Source of the DNA: a virus
Virus record (IMG/VR): IMGVR_UViG_3300022752_004296
Span: 1 to 46,833 of that record
Length of the DNA: 46,833 nucleotides
Reading direction: 5' to 3' (one strand)
Shown: one piece after another, positions 16,744-25,132 of the stretch
Numbering within the stretch: the first letter of the stretch is position 1
Layout: each line of letters opens with the position of its first letter
Position numbers and translations under genes: made by a program
The notes under the pieces: model-generated
Database searches by the model: none
Told to the model about the DNA's origin: nothing
The model's input: only the letters and a program-made list of their open reading frames with translations

Positions 16744-18256
16744 CAACAATGTCCAAATCTTGTATTTCAATAATTTTATAATTATCATCAGTCATAAATA
16801 GAGCACGTACTCTACATATAGAAAAATCAGCCGCACACCACAATTTTACAGATTTAAATTTCCCTCTGCGGTTTTTATAAACATGATGCACCAAGTTTGG
16901 CATTGGTAAACAAGCTGCTGCTACAATAGGTTGCAGGGCTTCTCGATCACTTTCATTAACAGGAACCGTAATAATACCCAAGTCTATTTTATCTGCTATT
17001 GCTTTTGCTCCACGAAGCACATTTTGATTTGATGTTGTACGATCTTCCCAATCTGCATTTAATTGTGTTCCTGACATTACAAAAATTCCCAATTCATTGC
17101 ACAGGTCTTTTATGCGGATTGCCAGCATAAATAAAATATTATCTTCTCGTAATTTCATGCCGCTTGTACGTTGAGTTATTTCTTCTAATATTTTTAAAGA
17201 AGTATGAATATAATCAAAACAAACATATTTTACTCCATTGTCCCGCACATTTCTACGAATAACTGATTCAATATCCCGCAAAGAAAAATCTGGTAGATGT
17301 TCAATCCATAGAGGACTATTACTCAATACTTCTATTGCTTTTTTTATTCGATCTTCTTCTTCAGGAGAATATTCTCCATTTAAAATATTATCCTCTGGAA
17401 TCGCTGATAAAAATGCCAAAGCCATAGTTTGAACCTCATCTATTTCTAACTCTGTTGTTATAAATAAGGTAGGTTCTGATGTTCCATTTGAAACCCAAGA
17501 GCATTCATAAGTATCATAGATTTGATTGGCGGCAAAGTTAACCGCATCAGCAATCATCATGCGCGTTTTACCTGCGCCCGTAGGAGCTGACCGCAAATAA
17601 AACTTTTTAAGTCTAGCACCGCGTGAAATAGTATTAATAAGAGGTCCATATAGTGGAACACCAATTTCAGGAGATTGCTTTAGACTTTCAATTAAATCAG
17701 CTAATCCATCTCCAGCATGTCGTGCTTCACTTGCAACCTTACCCAAATATTCTAGTTTTATATCTTCAATTCTTTGATTAACTAAATTAGCTATATCGTC
17801 TATTGTGCTATTGTCTAATCGATCTTCTTGCTCTTGCAAATCATTAACTGTTAATGAATCAGTATTATAAAACCAAGAGATGTCAATACCATAGTTATCG
17901 AAAGCTCTTAATAAAGTAAATTTTTTCAATCTATTGAAATAGTAATTAAAACTATTTAAATCTGAAAACTCTTTTAAGGCTTCTAAAAATTCAAACCCTT
18001 TATTATCATTAAATATTTTTTGTACACCCGGTCTAGATGATAAATAGTTTTCTATATCTATTGGATCAATTTCATTCAATCCTTGTGTCCGCAAGGCATA
18101 CACAGAATTAAAAATTATTTTATGAAAGCCATCTGTAAAATCTGCTGTTGTAAAATAATATTTATCAGTTTGATCAAATAAATGGGGATACTTATATAAA
18201 GAAGCCAGTACTTGAAGTGCTGATTTTCTATCTGTATATTTAGATGTTTTCGTCAC
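16727..18256 (-). CDS. dnaB: Replicative DNA helicase, DnaB family
   Basis: The hexameric fork helicase, 509 residues. The N-terminal helical domain occupies about residues 1-130, followed by a linker. The RecA-like motor has Walker A SAPTGAGKT (about 223-231), Walker B VCFDYIH (near 343), the H3/H4 region SGTQLNADWEDR and the C-terminal arginine-bearing segment KNRRGKFK. The GTG at 18256 is preceded by GGAGG at 10 bases, inside the upstream gene, which it overlaps by 17 bases. Primase, RecJ, Sak4 and SSB are close by, forming the core replication block. Confidence 0.93.
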   Translation of the reverse strand: MTKTSKYTDRKSALQVLASLYKYPHLFDQTDKYYFTTADFTDGFHKIIFNSVYALRTQGLNEIDPIDIENYLSSRPGVQKIFNDNKGFEFLEALKEFSDLNSFNYYFNRLKKFTLLRAFDNYGIDISWFYNTDSLTVNDLQEQEDRLDNSTIDDIANLVNQRIEDIKLEYLGKVASEARHAGDGLADLIESLKQSPEIGVPLYGPLINTISRGARLKKFYLRSAPTGAGKTRMMIADAVNFAANQIYDTYECSWVSNGTSEPTLFITTELEIDEVQTMALAFLSAIPEDNILNGEYSPEEEDRIKKAIEVLSNSPLWIEHLPDFSLRDIESVIRRNVRDNGVKYVCFDYIHTSLKILEEITQRTSGMKLREDNILFMLAIRIKDLCNELGIFVMSGTQLNADWEDRTTSNQNVLRGAKAIADKIDLGIITVPVNESDREALQPIVAAACLPMPNLVHHVYKNRRGKFKSVKLWCAADFSICRVRALFMTDDNYKIIEIQDLDIVVDANN

Positions 18257-18743
18257 TCAATTCTGCCTCCAATTCTTCTAATGTTAAAGGTTTTTGTTTT
18301 ATTAATGGTCTTAGTTGCGGCGAGCTAATGTTTATTGTTTTCTTTTCAATTTTAAAATTTAAAGATTGATTTTTTGCACCATCAACTTGCAACCAATATC
18401 TGCGAGCTTCATTATAATAGAATGGAACAAGTCCAATACCTTCTGCTCGATTTATTTCTTGTTTTTTAATAACATAGCAATAGTGTAAAGTTCCATGTAT
18501 TCCACTATAACTATATCCATAATTATCAATATAGTTTTTTATTTGCTTAGTTACAACACCAAAATTTACTCGCTCTCCAAAAAGATCATTAATATAAGAT
18601 AGTAATTTTTGTCTGTCTTCATTTGCTTTTTGATTTTCATCGGTACATTTTTTGTGTGCATATCTACCAGAGCTTAATTGATTAAACTCTTCTTTTTCTC
18701 TATAAATTAAATTTGCACAATAAAAACATTTTACTGGTTTCAT
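18240..18743 (-). CDS. Small zinc-knuckle protein upstream of DnaB, possible helicase loader
   Basis: A 167-residue protein. The N-terminus has C-F-Y-C and H-K-K-C (residues 6-33), a likely C2HC zinc site. The middle (about 45-110) is a helical, Tyr-rich segment, and the C-terminus is charged. Proteins of this size and zinc layout occur next to DnaB in phages of Gram-positive bacteria, and a loader or adaptor role is inferred only from this position and its overlap with dnaB. GAGGTGATAT precedes the ATG, and a terminator hairpin sits immediately upstream. Confidence 0.65.
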   Translation of the reverse strand: MKPVKCFYCANLIYREKEEFNQLSSGRYAHKKCTDENQKANEDRQKLLSYINDLFGERVNFGVVTKQIKNYIDNYGYSYSGIHGTLHYCYVIKKQEINRAEGIGLVPFYYNEARRYWLQVDGAKNQSLNFKIEKKTINISSPQLRPLIKQKPLTLEELEAELSDENI

Positions 18744-18753
18744 ATATCACCTC

Positions 18754-18782
18754 AAAAAATTAATGGGGAGCCAAGGCCCCCC
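18754..18782 (-). terminator. Intrinsic terminator abutting the next gene's ribosome site
   Basis: On the - strand GGGGGGC, loop CTTG, GCTCCCC (one G-U pair), then ATTAATTTTTT. The ribosome site GAGGTG of the gene at 18743 begins at the end of the T-run, so no promoter fits between. It may act as a leaky attenuator. Confidence 0.82.
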
Positions 18783-18790
18783 GGTTAATT

Positions 18791-19765
18791 TTACTGCAAC
18801 TCCTTTAACTCATAAACAATAATATCCAACAATTCAATTTGATCTCTAGTTGCTTGACTAGCTTTTTTGCCTTTACCCAAATGTCTTTCAACAACTTCAG
18901 TAATCCTGGGAGAGTACTTTTGACTATCTTTAGCCATAAGGTCTCCTGTAATAGATTGAAATTCAAGCATTAAACTATCATAATCAAGCGTACTCAAATT
19001 CTGACTGTTAATATTGTTCTTGCCTTCAACAAAGAATTGTCCATCTTCTTCAGATTGTTTATCAAGTGCAGTGCTAATAGCACCTACTAAATTCTTATAA
19101 TTGAATTCAATATATTCTGGTGTATGCTTAAAACGAGATCCTGCTTCAAATCGAGGAGTTCCACGAAGGAAAAGCATTGTTTTATTTCCATCATCAGTTT
19201 CAACTGTTCTACTATATGCAATGATATCGCACATACGACCGCAAATTAAGCGAGCTTTTGTGGGTAGAGTTGGAATAATTTTAGTGTACTCTTGACCTGT
19301 TTCAGAAATAAATTGTTTTTCAGTACTGTGACTGATTAGCACTAAACCAAAATCTTGTTGAACAATAGAACGTAATTTAGAATCAAATTCTTTTGCAACT
19401 TGTGAATATCCACCACCATAAGGAATTTTATTAATGGCATCTACTTCATTTATATTACAGATGTATTGCTCACAATAGTCATAAGCAAGATCCGCAGTAT
19501 CAATAATAATTGTTTCATAAATTTCTTTTGCTTTTGGATCTTTTAATTGGCGAAGAATTTTTAAAAAGTCTGACCAACTATTTACTGGGGCAGCTTTAAC
19601 TCCCGGCAAAGCCGCATAACCTTTTTCAAAAGCAATAATAAGTGATTTAGGAAACTTTGATGCTGTTGTAGTTTTACCGCTTTTAGGCTCTCCATAAAAC
19701 ATTACAGAGTATCCACGCAAATCTCTACTGACTTCATGTGGTTTAATATCAAAAATATCTAACAT
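18791..19765 (-). CDS. Sak4-like RecA-fold recombinase ATPase
   Basis: A 324-residue ATPase. Walker A is GEPKSGKTT (residues 25-33), and Walker B is the hydrophobic strand ending in IIIDTAD (about 85-91). A LVLISHST strand (about 140) corresponds to the sensor region. This pattern fits the AAA_24/Sak4 family of phage single-strand annealing or recombinase proteins, which act with an SSB. The SSB gene is directly upstream, as is usual. AGGAGG lies 8 bases before the ATG. It ends in a Lys-rich C-terminus, then the terminator at 18754. Confidence 0.88.
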   Translation of the reverse strand: MLDIFDIKPHEVSRDLRGYSVMFYGEPKSGKTTTASKFPKSLIIAFEKGYAALPGVKAAPVNSWSDFLKILRQLKDPKAKEIYETIIIDTADLAYDYCEQYICNINEVDAINKIPYGGGYSQVAKEFDSKLRSIVQQDFGLVLISHSTEKQFISETGQEYTKIIPTLPTKARLICGRMCDIIAYSRTVETDDGNKTMLFLRGTPRFEAGSRFKHTPEYIEFNYKNLVGAISTALDKQSEEDGQFFVEGKNNINSQNLSTLDYDSLMLEFQSITGDLMAKDSQKYSPRITEVVERHLGKGKKASQATRDQIELLDIIVYELKELQ

Positions 19766-19784
19766 TGATCTATCCTCCTATTTA

Positions 19785-20666
19785 TTAAAAATTAAAGTTA
19801 CCAACTGCTACAGATCCAAGTCCTTTAGATGGAGCAGCTTTTGCGCCACTAGCACCTTTAGATGATTGATATGCTTCAGTTTTTGTTTTTAACTCAGCAA
19901 TATAAACATTTCTAGCTTGAAGAGCTACTTGTAATTCATTTGGACTCAATTGGCTTTCATCATAAGCTTCTGTGTTTGCGCCAGTAATAACGAATTCTTT
20001 TCTTGTATAAGAAGACTTTACAACCTTTGCATCTCCAAATGCAGACTCTTCAGTTTTTTCATTTACGATAGTTGAGTTAACTTGGTCGCCCCAAATTTTA
20101 ATAAAAGTCATTGGCTCAATATTGTTAAAATATTTTACACCAGCTTTGTTTTCAACAACAAATTTTGCAGGTAGAGCTTGGTTTGCATAATTAAAGATAA
20201 TGGCATTAACATACAAACGACCAGTTTCTTCACCATTGCGCAATTCTGGTTGAACTGATTTAATAACAGCATCAACTTCAAAATCAGCTTTTGCATTAAC
20301 TGAACTTGATACATTTACAAAACCGCCACGATTGATAAGAGAACAAACTAATTCTCCTTCTTTATTAAACCAATCATTTGTACCTAGTGCGGATGCAATA
20401 CGAAGCTTTGTAGGATTTGTTGCCCCATCATGTTTAGCTTGACCATTATCAAAAATTCCTTTTAATACAGGATATTTCTGATTTGCTAAACCTTTTGTCG
20501 TTTTTTCACTTTCATAGACTTCAACTGTGATTACATTACCATCAGTAGTTTCAACATGAAGCTTTCCCGCAATATAAGCAGTTCCGTTATTTTGTGCCAC
20601 TCCAGATCGCAAATCTTTTTCAACCAAGATTCCTTCGACAGTTGTTTTGTTAATCATTTTTTTCAT
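19785..20666 (-). CDS. Single-stranded DNA-binding protein (OB fold), phage type
   Basis: A 293-residue protein that probably coats single-stranded DNA at the fork and partners the Sak4-like ATPase. The N-terminal half (about 8-200) has two beta-rich segments, as in duplicated OB folds. The C-terminus is a flexible Ser/Gly/Ala/Lys stretch ending in G-N-F-N-F, like a protein-binding tail, though without the acidic residues of bacterial SSB. Identification is by composition, size and context. The ATG at 20666 is preferred over the one at 20690 because AGGGG lies between them. It is driven by a perfect consensus promoter. Confidence 0.75.
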   Translation of the reverse strand: MKKMINKTTVEGILVEKDLRSGVAQNNGTAYIAGKLHVETTDGNVITVEVYESEKTTKGLANQKYPVLKGIFDNGQAKHDGATNPTKLRIASALGTNDWFNKEGELVCSLINRGGFVNVSSSVNAKADFEVDAVIKSVQPELRNGEETGRLYVNAIIFNYANQALPAKFVVENKAGVKYFNNIEPMTFIKIWGDQVNSTIVNEKTEESAFGDAKVVKSSYTRKEFVITGANTEAYDESQLSPNELQVALQARNVYIAELKTKTEAYQSSKGASGAKAAPSKGLGSVAVGNFNF

Positions 20667-20707
20667 TTTGGCATATGCCCCTTTTTCCATTTATTTACTA
20701 CATTATT

Positions 20708-20736
20708 ATTATATCATTTTTAAAAACAACTGTCAA
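20708..20736 (-). promoter_or_regulatory. Perfect consensus sigma-A promoter for SSB-Sak4
   Basis: On the - strand TTGACA (20731-20736), a 17-bp spacer ending in TGA, then TATAAT (20708-20713). Both hexamers, the spacing and the extended -10 are ideal, suggesting a strong early promoter. Confidence 0.93.
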
Positions 20737-20743
20737 TTAAATC

Positions 20744-21880
20744 TTATAGCTTAATTACTGGAATTTGTCGCTGAGATTGTTCTTGAATTCTTTTTTGTTG
20801 TATAGCATTCATTAATATATTTTTATTATTTAAAGCCTCCGGATCTGTTGGTTTAAATTTTAAAATTTCTTCATTATGATGAAGTGCTCTATCTAAATCA
20901 CCTAAAAGAGCAAAACAATTTGCTAATATAGCATGTGGTAACCAAGTCCAACAATTTTCCATTAAAATAGGAGAATATTCAGGTTTGACTAACATTGTTG
21001 TTAATTCAGCCCAAAAAATAGCTAATTTTAAATTTCTATTTTCTAAAAAATAATTTGCAATTTGACTTGTTGCCTCAGCTCTTGGATTATCATATTCAAA
21101 ACTTTTTGTTAAATAAGGCAGTATATTTTCCCTCTTGCCTAAAAAATTAGATGCTTCTGAACATCTTCCACAAGCAGAAATTGCATGTTCAATCCATAAA
21201 TCATTGCCCTGTCTTTTAAACATTTTTTCATAAATCTCTATTGCATCAGCATATCTTTTATGATCAAATAACTCATTTCCATAATGATATAATTCTCTAG
21301 CGTCTAATTCTTTTCCATTGGCTATTTGTGTTTCATAGATGCGAATATTCCTATCGGCATTTGGCTCAGTTCTATTTGTTCCATGCACAATTCGTATATC
21401 AATTCCAGCAATTTTTTCTGTTTCTGGAATAATTATACATTCATGTACAGCTCCACTCCATTGATAATTTTTTGAGCGTTTAATAAGTCGTTCTCTTTGA
21501 ACACTCATTAATGGAACTCCATTATCATCAAAGCGAACTATATATCCCATCATCCATGCATCTATATTTGTATCCATGTTTATTTTTAAATTTAATAACT
21601 TTTCCATTTCTTGAGGTTCCCAAAAATCATCAGCATCCATCCAAAGAATATAATCTTTAGTAGCTTTACTAAAAGCAAAATTTCTTGCTGCAGAAAAATC
21701 ATCTATCCATTTAAAATCATAAGTTTTTGCACTATATTTATTACATATCTTTTTAGTAGGCCAACTAGGAAAAGTTTGAACAATAATAATTTCATCTACA
21801 ACTTTTTCAATAGATTTTAAAGCTCTATCTAAAGTATCAATTTCATCTTTAACTATCATACATAAACTAATTGAAGTCAT
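20744..21880 (-). CDS. Family 2 glycosyltransferase with TPR-like tail (divergent paralogue)
   Basis: A 378-residue protein. The N-terminal GT-A domain (about 1-190) carries SLCMIVKDE, W-I-D-D-F-S-A-A-R-N and the metal site MDADD (about 81-85). Helical pairs like TPRs follow, as in Firmicutes SunS-like transferases. It is clearly related to the gene just upstream (21877-22992) but has VQTFPSW where the relative has VDTGSRD (residues 34-40), so it lacks the Asp that normally holds the nucleotide base. The ATG overlaps the upstream stop (ATGA). The sugar and acceptor are unknown; protein or surface glycan modification is plausible. Confidence 0.85.
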   Translation of the reverse strand: MTSISLCMIVKDEIDTLDRALKSIEKVVDEIIIVQTFPSWPTKKICNKYSAKTYDFKWIDDFSAARNFAFSKATKDYILWMDADDFWEPQEMEKLLNLKINMDTNIDAWMMGYIVRFDDNGVPLMSVQRERLIKRSKNYQWSGAVHECIIIPETEKIAGIDIRIVHGTNRTEPNADRNIRIYETQIANGKELDARELYHYGNELFDHKRYADAIEIYEKMFKRQGNDLWIEHAISACGRCSEASNFLGKRENILPYLTKSFEYDNPRAEATSQIANYFLENRNLKLAIFWAELTTMLVKPEYSPILMENCWTWLPHAILANCFALLGDLDRALHHNEEILKFKPTDPEALNNKNILMNAIQQKRIQEQSQRQIPVIKL

Positions 21881-22992
21881 AATTTAATTACCGTTCCTTT
21901 TTTAGAATTCATTTTTTCTTTTATTTGTTTTTTATTTTTTAAATAACCTTTTTGATTTGGAAACATTTTTATTAAAATGTTATTGTGTTTTAAAGCTTTT
22001 TCATAATCGCCAATAGCAAAATATATGTTTGCTATATATTGATGTGGCAACCAATCTTCTCTATTATCTAGTAAAATACCTTGATGTTTTTCTTCAAAGC
22101 CAAGACACATTTGACACCATTTTAAAGCAGCTTCTACTTTATTTTGTTCCCAATAAGTTTTTACAATTTTTAAAATTATTGTTTTACTTGGTGGAGATTT
22201 TTTTAAAAATTCAAAAAGAATATTTAAAGATTTAGTATATTGATTAGTAGAAATATAGCATTCAGAAAGATATGCTATTGCTTGAATATACAAACTTCTA
22301 TTATCAGACAATCCTTTTTCAATGGCTTGATTAAAATATTTTATTGATTCTAAATAATAATTTATATCTAAATATTCTATTCCAAGATGAAAAAGATCTC
22401 TGCTATCTAATTCAATATTTTCTTCAATCATTTTTTTATAAATATTTAAATTTCTTTCACTTGGGATATCCGATTCTGATTTAAGTTTTTTATGTGTTAT
22501 ATTTATATCATTTATAAAAATACTATTTTCTGCAGAATTTTTTATTGTTTCATGAACTTTTCCAATCCATTTTAAATTTTTAGATTTTCTTATAATTCTT
22601 TCTCGTAAAGATGTTAATTCTAAATTACCATTTAAATCAAATGATACTTCATATTTTGTAACTATACAATCATAAGAAAAACTATCTAATTTATTTTTTA
22701 AATCTAATAAATTTTTTTGGCTATTTTGTGTAATTATATCATCTGCATCCAACCACATTAACCACTCGCAATTACCTTTACTAAAGGCAAAATTGCGAGC
22801 AGCCGCAAAATCATCTATCCATTCAAAATCATAAATTTTATCTGTATATTGTAATGCTATTTCTTTTGTGCGATCTCTTGATCCAGTATCAACAATAATA
22901 ATTTCATCAACAATATCTTTTATACAATCAAGACATCTAGCCAATACCGCTTCTTCATTTTTTACTATCATACATAAACTAATTGTAGACAT
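21877..22992 (-). CDS. Family 2 glycosyltransferase with TPR-like tail
   Basis: A 371-residue protein. The GT-A domain has SLCMIVKNE at the start, VDTGSRDRT (34-42) for the nucleotide, the block W-I-D-D-F-A-A-A-R-N, and the metal-binding LDADD (81-85). Residues after about 190 form helical repeats resembling TPRs. This build is typical of SunS-type and other Bacillota glycosyltransferases that modify peptides or make surface glycans. AAGGAGATTTTAA precedes the ATG. It follows Dps by 11 bases and overlaps the next transferase by 4 bases, so the pair arose by tandem duplication and is co-expressed. Confidence 0.88.
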   Translation of the reverse strand: MSTISLCMIVKNEEAVLARCLDCIKDIVDEIIIVDTGSRDRTKEIALQYTDKIYDFEWIDDFAAARNFAFSKGNCEWLMWLDADDIITQNSQKNLLDLKNKLDSFSYDCIVTKYEVSFDLNGNLELTSLRERIIRKSKNLKWIGKVHETIKNSAENSIFINDINITHKKLKSESDIPSERNLNIYKKMIEENIELDSRDLFHLGIEYLDINYYLESIKYFNQAIEKGLSDNRSLYIQAIAYLSECYISTNQYTKSLNILFEFLKKSPPSKTIILKIVKTYWEQNKVEAALKWCQMCLGFEEKHQGILLDNREDWLPHQYIANIYFAIGDYEKALKHNNILIKMFPNQKGYLKNKKQIKEKMNSKKGTVIKL

Positions 22993-23003
22993 TTAAAATC
23001 TCC

Positions 23004-23441
23004 TTATTTTGAACTGGATCGTAAGAAATAAATTATTTTTTCATATGTAACTAAATGTCCACTAAATTTTTCAACTGCAGCCCATGCATTAATTTTATCT
23101 GCTTCAGCAACTACTTCTATTGTTAAATCATAGATAATTTGAAAAGTTTCAAGTGCTGTATCAATAGCTTCTGAGGCAGTACAGGTTTTACTATCAAGAG
23201 TAGGCAGCATGCTGGTTGTTGAAATAACATCTAGTTTTGTAATGGGATTATCTTGAAAAAATCTAATTTGCTCTGCGGTTTCATCTTCATTATCATTTAA
23301 AGTTTCATATAAGTCACCGAGATATGGATGTAGAGTAAAAAACAATTGATCTTCTAAATTCCAATGTAGATTATGAATATTTATTGCACCTGCATGTAGT
23401 GTTGCTTGATAGGTTTTTAATAGCTGTAATAATTTGTTCAT
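23004..23441 (-). CDS. dps: Dps-family ferritin-like protein
   Basis: A 145-residue protein of the Dps family, 12-subunit cages that oxidise and store iron with peroxide and protect DNA. The inter-subunit ferroxidase site is complete: His26, His38, Asp53 and Glu57, with the same spacing (12, 15, 4) as in known Dps proteins, around the signatures NLHWNL and FFTLHPYL. No long basic N-terminal DNA-binding tail is seen. A consensus promoter ends only 6 bases before the ATG. It leads an operon with two glycosyltransferases. Confidence 0.92.
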   Translation of the reverse strand: MNKLLQLLKTYQATLHAGAINIHNLHWNLEDQLFFTLHPYLGDLYETLNDNEDETAEQIRFFQDNPITKLDVISTTSMLPTLDSKTCTASEAIDTALETFQIIYDLTIEVVAEADKINAWAAVEKFSGHLVTYEKIIYFLRSSSK

Positions 23442-23447
23442 GTTAAT

Positions 23448-23476
23448 ATTATATCCTCCTTTATTATATTTGTCAA
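23448..23476 (-). promoter_or_regulatory. Consensus sigma-A promoter overlapping the dps ribosome site
   Basis: On the - strand TTGACA (23471-23476), a 17-bp spacer, then TATAAT (23448-23453). The spacer contains AAGGAGG. The -10 ends 6 bases before the dps ATG, so transcripts from it would start at or near the A of the ATG. Confidence 0.82.
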
Positions 23477-23478
23477 TA

Positions 23479-24276
23479 TTAATTAGTAAAAAAATCTTTA
23501 TATTTTTCTGTAAAAATTAAATCTGGCAATAATTCTTTTGGATATTTTAATTTTGTATAATTTTCTTTTTTCATACTTTTTAAAAAATCTTTTAATTGAT
23601 TTTCATTATCAGCTTCTCTATGAGCAGCATCTTTTAATTTATTTTTTAATCTTTGCTCTCCTCCAAAATATGTAAAATGCCAACCACCATTTTCTATAAT
23701 TGCATTTGGTTGAGATAGTCTTACTTTATTTGTGCATATTAAATTTTTTGATTTTAAAATTTTTGGATGATACCAAATAAAGGGAGAATTGTCTTCATTT
23801 AATTTTAAATTATCAATAGAAAAATTGAACATATTCATTGCAAGTGAAACAAGTTTAAAATCATTTAGAGTTGTATGGTTTTCTTTTAATTTTAATATCT
23901 TTTCTTTGTTTGGAATTTCATCCAAATCTGAAACAATAATTATATCATCTGATTGAGAATCAAAAATTCCATTTTTTAAATATTTTCTTTGGTACTCTTC
24001 TCTTTTCCATGATGGAATAGAGTCCTCACTAGATGTCCAAATGGGGCTTTCCAAACTATCTTCATTTGGAAAAGAAATAAAATAATATCTTATCTTATTT
24101 TTAATTTTTTCATCAAACCAATCAAATGAAAAATTTTGTTGTTTTTCTAATCCAGATTGAGTTTTATCAGCTTCAACAATAATAAAATAATCAACAATAT
24201 CTTTTAAATAATCTATTCTAAAATTTATTAATTCTTTTTCATTATTAAAATTAAAACAATCATAAATTTTTATCAT
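23479..24276 (-). CDS. Family GT17 glycosyltransferase
   Basis: A 265-residue protein resembling GT17 enzymes (the family of beta-1,4-mannosyl-glycoprotein N-acetylglucosaminyltransferase and many bacterial relatives). Signatures: I-Y-D-C-F-x-F-x-N-E at the start, FIIVEADKTQSG (about 32-43), the metal motif SDLDEIP (about 115-121) and G-G-W-H-F-T-Y-F-G (about 198-206). There is no signal peptide; it acts in the cytoplasm. The ATG at 24276, just past the upstream stop, fits the family start; an ATG at 24291 is possible. It is the third of three glycosyltransferases in a row. Confidence 0.85.
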   Translation of the reverse strand: MIKIYDCFNFNNEKELINFRIDYLKDIVDYFIIVEADKTQSGLEKQQNFSFDWFDEKIKNKIRYYFISFPNEDSLESPIWTSSEDSIPSWKREEYQRKYLKNGIFDSQSDDIIIVSDLDEIPNKEKILKLKENHTTLNDFKLVSLAMNMFNFSIDNLKLNEDNSPFIWYHPKILKSKNLICTNKVRLSQPNAIIENGGWHFTYFGGEQRLKNKLKDAAHREADNENQLKDFLKSMKKENYTKLKYPKELLPDLIFTEKYKDFFTN

Positions 24277-24277
24277 T

Positions 24278-25120
24278 TTATTTATCACCATAAACTTTTT
24301 TTATAATTTCATTCATTTCTAAATTTCTATCATATTGATGTAAAACATAATATTCTTTTCCACTTTTTGAAGAATAAACTCTATTATCTCTTGTTATTGG
24401 AAAAGTATCTAAATCAGATTCTCCTGGTTTTCCTAAATATAAAGAATGATGCAATGCCCATGCATCTTCATAGTCTGGAATTAAAATTTTTGACTTTACT
24501 GGTTCAAGAGTTGCAATTAAAGATAAACCAGGTAAATCTGTTCCCCAGTTTTTAATAGAAGATCCTAAAAAATAAAATAATGCTAAAAAATCAACAAAAT
24601 CTGGACACTTTCCTCCAATAACATCTGGATTTAATATCCGCTCATCCATTAAATGGTCTAAGACAAAAGGGCCGAATGTATTTATCATGTGATTTATACA
24701 CCATTCTGAACCTCTTAAATAGGAGGGCTCTGCTCCAATTAATATTGTTTTGTCAGGATTATTTTTAAATGCAATATCCATAAATTCAAATGGATCTTTT
24801 TGAAAACAAACATCTCTAGAACCTGTAATCAAAATATATCTATATTCTTTTTTTCTAAACTTTAAAAAAGTCCATAAAGATCCAAATCTTTCAATACCTC
24901 CAAAGAAAGTATTGTGTTCATAAGAACCATCTTCTTTTTTAAGAGAAGGTGATAATATCATATAACCCCTAGATTCAATCTTTTGCACTAAATCTTTGCT
25001 TGCATTATGAACCAACATAATTTTATCAGCATTGATATTAGCTTTATCAATTGAGTTCATCCAAATTTGCATATCTTCCCAATTTAATTGATGACAAAAT
25101 CCTATAATTAAATCTTTCAT
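24278..25120 (-). CDS. Putative glycosyltransferase (paralogue of the next gene upstream)
   Basis: A 280-residue protein sharing matched blocks with the gene at 25133-25996: R-F-G-S-L-W-T-F-L, ILITGSRDVCFQKDPF (about 95-110), D-V-I-G-G-K and a C-terminal L-H-Q-Y-D-R. The SRDVxFQ(K/S)(D/N)PF segment sits where nucleotide-sugar transferases carry their DxD metal site. The GT-A fold assignment is therefore probable but not certain. AAAGGAG precedes the ATG. It is a likely tandem duplication product within the three-transferase operon. Confidence 0.68.
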   Translation of the reverse strand: MKDLIIGFCHQLNWEDMQIWMNSIDKANINADKIMLVHNASKDLVQKIESRGYMILSPSLKKEDGSYEHNTFFGGIERFGSLWTFLKFRKKEYRYILITGSRDVCFQKDPFEFMDIAFKNNPDKTILIGAEPSYLRGSEWCINHMINTFGPFVLDHLMDERILNPDVIGGKCPDFVDFLALFYFLGSSIKNWGTDLPGLSLIATLEPVKSKILIPDYEDAWALHHSLYLGKPGESDLDTFPITRDNRVYSSKSGKEYYVLHQYDRNLEMNEIIKKVYGDK

Positions 25121-25132
25121 AATAAACTCCTT

